From the NCBI RefSeq assembly GCF_001648175.1, contig NZ_CP015243.1, positions 992,001 to 1,056,000 on the forward strand: DNA of 64,000 bases, given 5' to 3'. Within the stretch, counting starts at the first letter, position 1. Each line of letters starts with the position of its first letter. Positions 25,002 through 32,447 of this stretch are shown here, in pieces. The position numbers were made by a program, and so were the translations under genes. The DNA is from Halotalea alkalilenta. GTDB taxonomy: Bacteria > Pseudomonadota > Gammaproteobacteria > Pseudomonadales > Halomonadaceae. The notes below the pieces were generated by a model that made no database searches, was not told the DNA's origin, and saw nothing but the letters and a program-made list of their open reading frames with translations.

Positions 25002-26767
25002 CCCACGAAGAGATCAAGGCAACGGTGGATGAGGCCGCGCTCAAAGCTCAAAGCGATGAGGTGGTAAATGGCAATCTCGACGCATCGAAGAAAAGGCGAG
25101 TTGCACTCCAACGGCCATCATTCGCGGTCTATGACGAGCCTACCGAGATAGGAGGGAAGGTGCATCAGGCAGGCGTTTGGCACCACGACACCAAGGATGG
25201 CGAGCCGCATGATAGGTTAGTTTGCTCGCCGTTGAAGGTAGAGGCGATCACGTCAAACGGCGATGCTGGATTTGGCCGATTGATCCGCTTTCGCAACAGC
25301 TTGGGTAACTGGCGAGAGTGGGCGATGCCGATGCAATTGCTGGCGGGATCGGGTGAATCGATGCGGGCCGAGTTGCTCGGCTTGGGTGTGGAAATCGACC
25401 CGAATGCTCATCGCCTCCTGAATAGTTACCTGCAAGGCCAGCGTCCCAAGCGTTGCGTCATTGCCGCCACATCCACCGGCTGGCATACACCAGAGCTGTT
25501 CATTATGCCGCGGCAGAGCATCGGCCAGGGTGATGCCATTTTCCAGAGTGAGGCAGGTAATACCGATGACTATCGGCACGGCGGCACGCTGGGAGCATGG
25601 CGGGAGGAGATCGGTGAGAAATGCGAGGGTAACCCGCTATTGATGCTGGCTGTATGTGCGGCGCTGGCAGGGCCGCTTCTGTACCACCTGCAACGTCCCG
25701 GTGGTGGTTTCCACATCCGGGGCGACTCCTCGAGTGGGAAGACCACCTGCCTTTCGGTATCGGCCTCGGTATGGGGGGAGCCGGGTCAGTTCGTCAGGAC
25801 ATGGCGGGCAACAGGGAATGGCTTGGAAGGTGTCGCTAGCCAGCGCAATGATGGCCTGCTGGCGCTGGACGAGATCGGAGAGGCATCACCGAAAGAGATT
25901 GGTGCCATCATCTATCAGCTCTCTAACGGTACTGGCAAAGCCCGGGCGACCCGTTCGGGGGCGGCACGGCCAACTCGGCGGTGGCGCGTGGTGGTGCTTT
26001 CCAGTGGTGAGTTGACCCTGCGTGGTCATATGAATGAGAGCGGGCAGCAGTCTCGAGCCGGCCAGGAAATCCGCCTGCTGGACGTGTCCGCCAGGAGAAC
26101 TCATGGGGCTTGGGACGAGCTTCATGGATTAGCTGACGGAAGAACCTTCTCCGATGCGCTCCAGCGATCAGCATCTCTTCACTACGGGCATGTCGGCCCG
26201 CTGTTCGTCGAGAAGCTGATCGAATCTGGCGAAGCATCGAAACTCAAGGACATGCTTGCCACCCTGCAATCGCAGTTCCAGGCTGACAGCGGCCAGGAAA
26301 TGCGAGGGGCGGAGCGGTTCGCCATCGTAGCGTTGGCGGGGGAAATAGCCATTGAGTTCGGCATCCTTCCCTTGGGACATGGGGTGCCAACTGCCGCTAT
26401 GCAGGAGTTGTTCAATGCCTGGCAATCCGAGCGAGGCAAAGGGCAGTCCGAAGATACTAAGGTGCTCGACAGCATTCGCGACTTTCTCGATCGCCATGGT
26501 GACTCGGCGTTCTCAGCGCTGGGCGATGACGTGCTAGTGGTTCGCGATCGCGCTGGTTGGTACCGAGACACTACGGAAGGACGAATCTGGATGTTCACCT
26601 CTGAGGGGCTTCGCAGAGCTGCCCCAGGATATGAGATCACCCGTATTTCCGAGGCGCTGGAGGTCGCTGGATGGCTGGCGGATAGAGGCCCTAAGGGGCG
26701 TGCTAAAAAGGTGAAGGTAAGCGGTTCCTCGAAGTGGCTTTATCATCTTCGGGAAGTCGAATCATGA
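24998..26767 (+). CDS. DUF927 replicative helicase-like ATPase
   Basis: 589 aa. The DUF927 domain spans about 35-420 with Walker A HIRGDSSSGKTT and Walker B LLALDEIGE, a sensor-like VVVLSSGE and a C-terminal winged-helix-like tail (RISEALEVAGWLADRGPKG). In P4-like islands the separate Toprim and DUF927 proteins replace the fused alpha primase-helicase. Translationally coupled upstream (ATGA with the Toprim gene) and downstream (ATGA with 26764). Confidence 0.88.
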   Translation: MTHEEIKATVDEAALKAQSDEVVNGNLDASKKRRVALQRPSFAVYDEPTEIGGKVHQAGVWHHDTKDGEPHDRLVCSPLKVEAITSNGDAGFGRLIRFRNSLGNWREWAMPMQLLAGSGESMRAELLGLGVEIDPNAHRLLNSYLQGQRPKRCVIAATSTGWHTPELFIMPRQSIGQGDAIFQSEAGNTDDYRHGGTLGAWREEIGEKCEGNPLLMLAVCAALAGPLLYHLQRPGGGFHIRGDSSSGKTTCLSVSASVWGEPGQFVRTWRATGNGLEGVASQRNDGLLALDEIGEASPKEIGAIIYQLSNGTGKARATRSGAARPTRRWRVVVLSSGELTLRGHMNESGQQSRAGQEIRLLDVSARRTHGAWDELHGLADGRTFSDALQRSASLHYGHVGPLFVEKLIESGEASKLKDMLATLQSQFQADSGQEMRGAERFAIVALAGEIAIEFGILPLGHGVPTAAMQELFNAWQSERGKGQSEDTKVLDSIRDFLDRHGDSAFSALGDDVLVVRDRAGWYRDTTEGRIWMFTSEGLRRAAPGYEITRISEALEVAGWLADRGPKGRAKKVKVSGSSKWLYHLREVES

Positions 26768-27198
26768 GCTTGATGGACGTCATTAGTGCCATCGCGGCTG
26801 GTCAGGTTCCATCGGCTCCGTCACCCAAAAAACAGACGGAACCTCTAGAGGCCCCGTCGTTGCCGGTGGTTCCGTCGGTTCCATTGGTTCCGTCGGAACA
26901 GAAAGAAGTCGAGAAAGATTCAGGGCTGCAGTACAGCGACTCTCACCCCTTGCCCGTTAGCCAGGGCGTCGCGTGGATCGCCGAGCGCTGCCCTTTGCTG
27001 CCAGAGGACCGACGGCACATTGATTGTGGCATGCAGCGCGTCCATCCGAGGACGCAGGGGCGGTTAGCAGAGCAGTACTGCGAAGCTTGGCGTGGGGCAT
27101 TCGATGCTGAGCCATTCGCCATCCGGAAGGACAATGCTGGCCGCCGAGCGGCCAACTTAATCGTCACCAGACTGCTTAATGGGTTAGACGCGCGATGA
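26764..27198 (+). CDS. Accessory protein of the island replication operon with Pro/Val repeat
   Basis: 144 aa. Residues 1-16 are a short helix (MSLMDVISAIAAGQVPSA), residues 17-50 a low-complexity linker PSPKKQTEPLE plus VPS/VPL units, and 65-144 a compact domain (VAWIAERCPLLPEDRRHI ... NAGRRAANLIVTRLL). The nucleotides 26805-26917 are the right arm of the internal inverted repeat. ATG overlaps the DUF927 stop. Function unknown; co-translation suggests a role in island replication. Confidence 0.75.
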   Translation: MSLMDVISAIAAGQVPSAPSPKKQTEPLEAPSLPVVPSVPLVPSEQKEVEKDSGLQYSDSHPLPVSQGVAWIAERCPLLPEDRRHIDCGMQRVHPRTQGRLAEQYCEAWRGAFDAEPFAIRKDNAGRRAANLIVTRLLNGLDAR

Positions 27199-27362
27199 TC
27201 GCATATGAATTGTTTCGCAAGGCACTGGGCATGTTCGAAGAGTAGTTACTCAAGGAAGGCGATCGACGAGGAATGTCGGATTAACTGCACGGCGGTAGAG
27301 CCAATACCATCCACTACCTATTCAAGCCCCGTCGGCGTGAGGGGATTTCATCAGAGGCCAGC

Positions 27363-27539
27363 ATGAGCAAGAACCCACGTAAGTTAAGCCAACCTAACCG
27401 CCTGATCGTTAGCGTCGAGCAGTCCACCGTGGATGCGATCGACAAACTTATGAATCGTGGTCAGTACCATACCCATCGCAACCGTGCCGAATTCGTTCGA
27501 CAAGCCATCGAGCAAGAGTTACAGCGCTGCCAGGAATGA
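27363..27539 (+). CDS. Small ribbon-helix-helix (CopG/Arc-like) protein
   Basis: 58 aa, short enough to be missed by length cut-offs. The sequence RLIVSVEQSTVDAIDKLM supplies the beta strand and first helix, and RNRAEFVRQAIEQEL the second helix, a clear RHH dimer fold. AGAGG sits 7 nt before ATG 27363. It may autoregulate the replication operon or be an orphan antitoxin; no toxin gene follows directly. Confidence 0.75.
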   Translation: MSKNPRKLSQPNRLIVSVEQSTVDAIDKLMNRGQYHTHRNRAEFVRQAIEQELQRCQE

Positions 27540-28021
27540 TGACTCCGAGTTCCCTAAAGGACTTTTCCTTGACGCAAGAGGGTGGAAAACGATGGGATGG
27601 GTGACCCGATCAGGCAGTCGGTATGCTATAAAATATGGTGAAGGGCTTAGACTTAGGAGGTGAAATCCATTCATGAAGAATTTGCGACCTGCAATATGGT
27701 GGAGAGATAAGGAGGAATGCTCTATTCACTAAACCACAAGTGGATTCATTGCACCGAAATCAGGATCGAAGGCGAAGCGTGTAGGGCCGCCAGTACAGAG
27801 CGGCGCTATGACCCAGTGCCCATCCTGCGGTCATGGCGGTTCTGTGCCAGTATGGAACTAAAATCCAGAGGCCGTCACAAAAGTTTACAGGGGAAGGCTC
27901 GTTCCAAGCACTATGAGACTGTAGGCGACGGTGCGGGATCACTCGGGCGAGTGAGAACTCGATCTTCTATTTTTTGTCTATGACGACAGTTCTGGTGGCG
28001 GTAGTGATGTCAGGAGAGCAT
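27540..28021 (+). other. Gap with no convincing gene
   Basis: Contains a strong AGGAGGTGA at 27655-27663 ahead of a 19-codon reading frame starting at 27673, and a 17-codon frame at 27810 whose start (MTQCPSCGHGGS) resembles a truncated zinc-ribbon. An 88-codon frame at 27717 has no usable ribosome-binding spacing. It is likely decayed island sequence. Confidence 0.4.
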
Positions 28022-28336
28022 ATGAAAGTCAGTGCTTGGCCAGCGGGTAAGAAAGGCCCCAACATGATAGTTGGCATTTCGATCAAGAAGCGAGATCGAG
28101 ATCAGTACTTTGCACCTTCCTGGAAGGAGGTCGCCATCGAGATGGATGGAAAGACGGAGATTTTTCACCTGAGGGGCGGCTTTTGGCGTACCTGTAATGA
28201 GATCGCGGATAATCCAAACCGGGCTATTCGCACTTGGCTGTTACGCCACCATCCTCCAATTCCTTGGGAGCGAAATAAGCCACCTCAGTTTGAACTTGAT
28301 CCTTTGGGTGGCGGCAGGTTCAAGTTGCTTCCATAA
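28022..28336 (+). CDS. Hypothetical island protein, 104 aa
   Basis: 104 aa. ATG 28022 preceded by AGGAG with good spacing. Basic and aromatic, beta-rich (GISIKKRDRDQYFAPSWKEVAIEMDGKTEIFHLRGGFWRTC), ending in a Pro-rich tail. No family recognised. It is isolated on the plus strand between gene-poor stretches. Confidence 0.6.
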   Translation: MKVSAWPAGKKGPNMIVGISIKKRDRDQYFAPSWKEVAIEMDGKTEIFHLRGGFWRTCNEIADNPNRAIRTWLLRHHPPIPWERNKPPQFELDPLGGGRFKLLP

Positions 28337-28743
28337 TCTTTTATCCATTGCCCTAACCATTTTTGCAAAAAGCCATACGCGGAGCGGCGCTACGAAACTC
28401 TCGCAGCGCCGCTGGCGCTCAGTGAATTCTATGCGGACTTGTGGCACATATTATCAATTTTCAATGGGGCATCTCCATTCTTGATAGACAGGCGGCTTGT
28501 TGCATAGCTATTGATCCTCTGACCTCAGACTCTTCACCTGCCTTATCTCGCGGTGCTAACTCTCCGATCCGCTTGCGCCAGCTATAAGATGCTCAGCGCA
28601 TAGATATCGTGCTTAGTCACGTTAGCGACCAGCTTGTAGTCTGCCGTACGTACATAACGTGCTCTTCATTACGGCGAATTTTCCATCGATCATAAGCGTC
28701 ACTGAGTTTTTATAGATCATGTTGTGAAAAATTCCTGAAGCAG
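28337..28743. other. Gene-poor stretch with one inverted repeat
   Basis: A 9-bp stem AGCGGCGCT/AGCGCCGCT spans about 28382-28418. No coding frame with a ribosome-binding site is visible. Composition shifts from GC-rich to AT-rich across it. Confidence 0.4.
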
Positions 28744-29364
28744 TCATGGGGCTCTATATGTTGCTATATATTTATCAATTTCTTTCGTGAATTTACTATA
28801 ACGTTTTTTAGATATTTTACTCAATAGAGGGCCTTCTTCTGAATGTTTTATTTTTCTATATAATTCCTCATGATGAGGATTCATTCCCTCGCTTTTAATG
28901 AGTCCGCAGAGATAAAGAGTGGCAATATACATTGCGCATTCCTCTGTAGTCATTTTTACCTTGCGGGCAGTGTCTACTAGTTCGCCATATGCTAACACGG
29001 CTGGAAATTTTGAATTGATTCGTGAATCAGTGGTTATAGAATATTTTCTATTTAACAAAAAATTAACCTCTTTGCTGTATTTGGTTAAATTAGGCCTGTC
29101 ACGCAAAATGCCCATTAAAATCAATGTTATTACAGATAAAAAAAGCTGGATTAAATACATTTCATAGGCATTGGCTTGATAGTACGCGACACTTTTGAAT
29201 GGTAATGCTATGCCGGTTAATAACCAAGCGAAAATGAATGAGGAAAAAATGGTCTTTTTGCTTAGAGCTTTGATGGGGCTCAAAAGGCTGAGAGGAAAAA
29301 GGACTAAAACAAAAATAAATATAGCACTTGGTAGCGCATAAGCTAATGACATAGATAGAATCAT
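28744..29364 (-). CDS. AT-rich island membrane protein, hypothetical
   Basis: 206 aa. Three membrane segments in the first half (about 5-28, 38-57, 66-86), then a soluble Lys-rich helical domain (100-206, TTEECAMYIATLYLCGLIK). Very AT-rich with many ATA/AAA codons, unlike the chromosome. No family recognised. It may be cargo; it reads opposite to the replication operon. Confidence 0.7.
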   Translation of the reverse strand: MILSMSLAYALPSAIFIFVLVLFPLSLLSPIKALSKKTIFSSFIFAWLLTGIALPFKSVAYYQANAYEMYLIQLFLSVITLILMGILRDRPNLTKYSKEVNFLLNRKYSITTDSRINSKFPAVLAYGELVDTARKVKMTTEECAMYIATLYLCGLIKSEGMNPHHEELYRKIKHSEEGPLLSKISKKRYSKFTKEIDKYIATYRAP

Positions 29365-29490
29365 CTTTTTTCTCTAAGTAAGCGATGGAGGAAATGATCG
29401 TCGAATTTTATTATATGCTAGGCTATAGTAAATATTATGGTGGCTTCAAAAATCAGCGGAACTTTTCTATTTTCAAAAATGAGTTTAAAT

Positions 29491-29904
29491 TTAATCTATC
29501 CATCCAAGGTTATACATGCAGCCTTTGTAAATTTTCTCTCTTGCTTGTGCTGCACTGAAAGCCATGCCGAAATTCATACCATTCGCCATTCCTCCAGTGA
29601 AAGCGTTGGCAGGTGAAGGTATAGTTGTTACGACTCCATGATATTGATTATAGGTTGTGCCATTCTTTGCATTGAATGACGAACCAGATGCGGTAAAGTT
29701 CGTACTTCCAGAATAGACATTGTTATAATGAACTTGTGGCATAGGTACAGAGCCGTAAGATGCTTGAGTGCAGTAGGTATCATCTATAGTTAGTTGGCGC
29801 TTGGCATACGTTGGGTCGGAGATCTGAGGATGTTTCCAATTGGTGGTACACCCACTCAAAAGTGGAATGAAAATAGCAGGAACAATCAATATGCGAGGAA
29901 GCAT
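29491..29904 (-). CDS. Small outer-membrane-type lipoprotein, hypothetical
   Basis: 137 aa. Signal peptide with lipobox LLSGC (Cys at residue 19), then a Thr/Asn/Ser/Gly-rich segment and a Cys-containing tail (KIYKGCMYNLGWID). AT-rich. The start at 29904 places the signal sequence first; a frame from 29934 would put ten polar residues ahead of it. Function unknown; same strand as the membrane protein at 28744 with a 126-bp gap. Confidence 0.75.
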   Translation of the reverse strand: MLPRILIVPAIFIPLLSGCTTNWKHPQISDPTYAKRQLTIDDTYCTQASYGSVPMPQVHYNNVYSGSTNFTASGSSFNAKNGTTYNQYHGVVTTIPSPANAFTGGMANGMNFGMAFSAAQAREKIYKGCMYNLGWID

Positions 29905-30118
29905 CAAATTTCTCACTCTTATGGATGGCGGCAAGATTAAGTCAACTCCAATTATATTTAAACTACGTCATGTGAGCTCGACCACCTGTCATCGCACTGT
30001 TAGATGCAAGAGGGCAGTCGGCGTGTCCTGCTGGAGTGTAATCGATTTTTGCTGAGATTCAAAAGCAGTAGAGTTAGATGCTGTAGATACCCTGGCGGTA
30101 GAGCGCGACGATGCCGCC

Positions 30119-30373
30119 ATGGACAACACTCCTCAAGCCCCTCAGATTTCGCAACCCGCCCGAGAGCGGATCGCTGCCAATCTCAAGCGGCTACGCAAAG
30201 AGCGGCAGCTTAGCCAAGAGCGCATGGCTGAATTGGCTGGTTTTCACCGTACCTACGTATCTCAGTTGGAGCGGTGTGTGACCAACATCAGCATCGATGG
30301 TCTAGAGCGATTGGCTAGTGCGCTAGGAGTCGATGTTCAGGCCCTACTGGCTCCTTTCATTCCCTGCGAATGA
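30119..30373 (+). CDS. XRE-family helix-turn-helix regulator
   Basis: 84 aa. HTH_XRE domain from residue 14 to 75: RIAANLKRLRKERQLSQERMAELAGFHRTYVSQLERCVTNIS with the classic LSQ..LA..aG.....S.lE pattern. No effector domain. Such repressors control island or restriction-type genes; no methylase or endonuclease is adjacent. Upstream ribosome-binding site is weak. Confidence 0.85.
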   Translation: MDNTPQAPQISQPARERIAANLKRLRKERQLSQERMAELAGFHRTYVSQLERCVTNISIDGLERLASALGVDVQALLAPFIPCE

Positions 30374-30445
30374 TGATTTCGCGACCGGTCTTACGCGCGC
30401 GCACGTAGCTCGACGTGATCTTACCGAGCAATCGTGGACACCGAT

Positions 30446-30590
30446 CTAAGCGATCATTCGAGCCTCGAAGGCCTCCGGGCTGATCATCCCAATGGCACTG
30501 TGCCGGCGTTGCCGGTTGTAGTCCATCCTGATGTACTCGAACACTTGTCGCCGCGGCATCCCGGGTCTCGAATCGCTCGCCATGGGTCAC
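30446..30590 (-). pseudogene. IS3-family transposase C-terminal fragment
   Basis: Minus-strand residues HGERFETRDAAATS, then after a one-base frameshift VFEYIRMDYNRQRRHSAIG and ISPEAFEARMIA with stop TAG at 30446-30448. This is the end of an OrfB of the IS3 family, opposite in direction to the second remnant that follows. Only about 48 codons remain. Confidence 0.8.
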
Positions 30591-30647
30591 CTTGCCTCAG
30601 TGTACTGTCTTAACGAGGTGTCCACTGCTGTAGGGCAAGATCACTCG

Positions 30648-31459
30648 CCGCGGCTACTACGCCTAGCGACAGCGTGGCGGTGAGCCGTCCTCGAGACGCC
30701 GCTAGCAGGCGGTTCTCGTCCAGCGAGTGGCCCAGGCCTACGAACGTCGGAAGGGGCGCTCAGGTCCCCCGGATTGATGCTGGATCTGGTTGGCGATGGC
30801 CTGGCAGTGAATCGCAAGACCGTCGCTGCCAGCCTGCTACGCCAGGGGCTTCGCGCCAAGGCGGCGCGCAAGTTCAAGATGACGATGAACTCGCGACACT
30901 CGCTGCCGGTGGCGCCCAACTTGCTGGGGCAAGACTTCACCGCCATGTTGCCGAACCAGAAATGGGCCGGCTACATCACCTAACTGGCGACCTGTGAAGG
31001 ATGGCTCTACTTGTCGGTGCGATCGACCTATTCTCACGCAAGGTGATCGACTGGGCGATGGGTGAGCGGATGACCGCCGACCTAGCCGGGGAGGCGCTCC
31101 AGATGGCGCTGTGGTGCCGTCAGATGCCCAAGAAGGTGATCGTACATTCGGATCGCGGCAGCCAATACGTCTCGATCCGCTATACCAAGCGCTTGGCTGA
31201 AGTTGGGGTCGAGCCTTCGGTGGGCAGCGTGGGCGACTCCTATGACAATGCCATGGCCGAGACCATCAATGGCCTGTACAAGGCCGAGGTGATCCATCGT
31301 CGTTTCTGGCAGAATCGGGAGGCCGTGGAGCTGGCGACGCTGGAGTGGGTGGACTGGTTCAACCACCGGCGGTTACTGGAGACCATCGGAAATATGCCGC
31401 TGGCAGAAGCCGAAGCTATCTATTATCAGCAAATTACCGAGTCGGCCCAAGCGGCATGA
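30648..31459 (+). pseudogene. Decayed IS3-family transposase (OrfB)
   Basis: Plus-strand remnant. The HTH/zinc-like N-terminal part (RKTVAASLLRQGLRAKAARKF) and NSRHSLPVAPNLLGQDFT are readable, then a TAA nonsense codon at 30981-30983 replaces a Tyr codon (GYIT-stop-LATCEGWLYL), followed by a one-base frameshift near 31017. The DDE core is still visible: IDLFSRKVIDW, VHSDRGSQY and SYDNAMAETING. At least one more frameshift lies near 30765. Not functional. Confidence 0.85.
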
Positions 31460-31470
31460 CTCACACCAAA

Positions 31471-31498
31471 TAGCCTCCGGAATTCCCGGGGTGGTTCA
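31471..31498 (+). mobile_element. Right terminal inverted repeat of the IS3 remnant
   Basis: Reads on the minus strand as TGAACCACCCCGGGAATTCC followed by GGAGGCTA, a typical IS3-family end. No matching left end is visible; 30590-30650 carries unrelated sequence, so the element is truncated or recombined with another IS. Confidence 0.65.
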
Positions 31499-31619
31499 AG
31501 ATCGAAGATGATGTCGAGCGCTGCTGAGCTTCGGTCTTGGTAACGATGGTGGCTACCGCCCCCTCGGTGCGCTGCCCTGACTCTCTCACAGTCCCAAGAG
31601 GCCCTAGCAGCCGATAAAA

Positions 31620-31638
31620 TGTATGCGCTAGCGTATGC
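31620..31638 (+). promoter_or_regulatory. GTATGC motif pair near attR
   Basis: TGTATGCGCTAGCGTATGC: two GTATGC copies 12 bp apart, same orientation and length as the pair at 20204-20222. Likely integrase arm site at the right island end. Confidence 0.6.
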
Positions 31639-31698
31639 TTATTTTGATTTCCTGATTGATTTGTGATTTCTATCAGTGGGTTATGAGACAGGTACGGT

Positions 31699-31772
31699 TC
31701 CTATTACCGGCACCACCCCATCCCCCAAGGCCTCCCCAGGTGTCGTCACGAAACCTGCGGAGGCCTTGTCGT
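31699..31772 (+). repeat. Right attachment repeat of the island (attR)
   Basis: Copy of 20072-20145 with four substitutions. It contains only the last 17 bases of tRNA-Thr plus the terminator hairpin, so it is a remnant and not a tRNA gene. Confidence 0.9.
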
Positions 31773-31861
31773 GTCAGGGCCAACTACGAGTCGCAGCAAT
31801 TCTCGAAACGAGATGCCGCTGCAAGAACCTGCCGCTTGAGCGGGCATATGAATTTCCGCGC

Positions 31862-32161
31862 CTAGCTGTCACAGGCACAACCGGGCGGCCTGCGGCAGGT
31901 GTAGTTTCGACTTATGCAGCTGTTGCCGCACGCCTTTCCTGTGCTGCACATCCTGCAGCACGACTGGGCAAGCAGCATCGCGCCCTCCGCTTCCTGGATC
32001 TCTGGACAGCCTCCATCGAACTGGATTTCTTGGACAAACGAGAAGGGTAGTGGTGATTGGACGGCGGCAAGGTCCTGAATTGGCGATGCCGTGGGAAGTG
32101 CGGCAAGCGCGCTCAAGGAGAGCAGCGCTGCGAAGAGCACTGTCAGTATTCTAGTTATCAT
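31862..32161 (-). CDS. Secreted Cys-rich small protein
   Basis: 99 aa. Signal peptide (1-21, cleavage after ALSLSALA) and a mature domain whose second half is Cys-dense: CCRMCSTGKACGNSC, then SRNYTCRRPPGCACDS. The C-C-x2-C-x4-K-x-C-x3-C ... C-x5-GCAC pattern recurs in small exported proteins of many proteobacteria, with unknown function; disulfide or metal binding is likely. AGGGA precedes the start. It lies just outside the island. Confidence 0.8.
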   Translation of the reverse strand: MITRILTVLFAALLSLSALAALPTASPIQDLAAVQSPLPFSFVQEIQFDGGCPEIQEAEGAMLLAQSCCRMCSTGKACGNSCISRNYTCRRPPGCACDS

Positions 32162-32447
32162 GATTGTCCCTATGGCAGGAGGCTGCTCTAGCGGCAGCCG
32201 AGCTTACAACATAGCAACAAAAGGAGTGGGATGGGACGATATAAAGGTCTTGGGGAACTGTGCCGCAAACAACCGCGTTCCATGCGAGTCGATAAATGTT
32301 TCTTCGCGGCTTCAATCTTGAAGTCTTCACCGTATCTCGCCATGAAAAACATCCCTAAGGTCGGACTTGCTTCGTCCGACTTTTGTGGTGCAGTTCATGC
32401 GGCGGGCTGGATGGAATTCCGCAAGTGGAACGCAAGCATTAATTCCA
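32162..32447. terminator. Intergenic stretch with hairpin terminator
   Basis: GTCGGAC (32360-32366), loop, GTCCGAC (32374-32380) followed by TTTTG forms a plus-strand terminator. The only plus-strand frame ahead of it (a 77-codon frame at 32231) has no recognisable content, so nothing else is called here. Confidence 0.6.

Larger units (their letters stand above)
20072..31772 (+). mobile_element. P4/CP4-like integrative island at tRNA-Thr
   Basis: About 11.7 kb between direct repeats. Content in order: integrase, AT-rich two-gene block, palindromic repeat region, AlpA-like regulator, unknown gene, Toprim primase-like protein, DUF927 protein, accessory gene, ribbon-helix-helix protein, small unknowns, AT-rich membrane protein and lipoprotein genes, XRE regulator, and an IS3 remnant. 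There are no capsid, tail or conjugation genes, so it is a satellite-type element that would depend on a helper for transfer. Whether it can still excise is unknown; integrase and both repeats look intact. Confidence 0.88.

Noticed and set aside
27717..27983. 88-codon frame after the ribbon-helix-helix gene
   Set aside because: The nearby Shine-Dalgarno is too close to the ATG, and the protein looks random.
31692..31715. A second tRNA gene at the right end
   Set aside because: Only the last 17 bases match; no D-arm or anticodon arm can form.
31676..32050. 124-codon frame over attR
   Set aside because: It reads through the tRNA remnant and terminator and is antisense to the Cys-rich gene.
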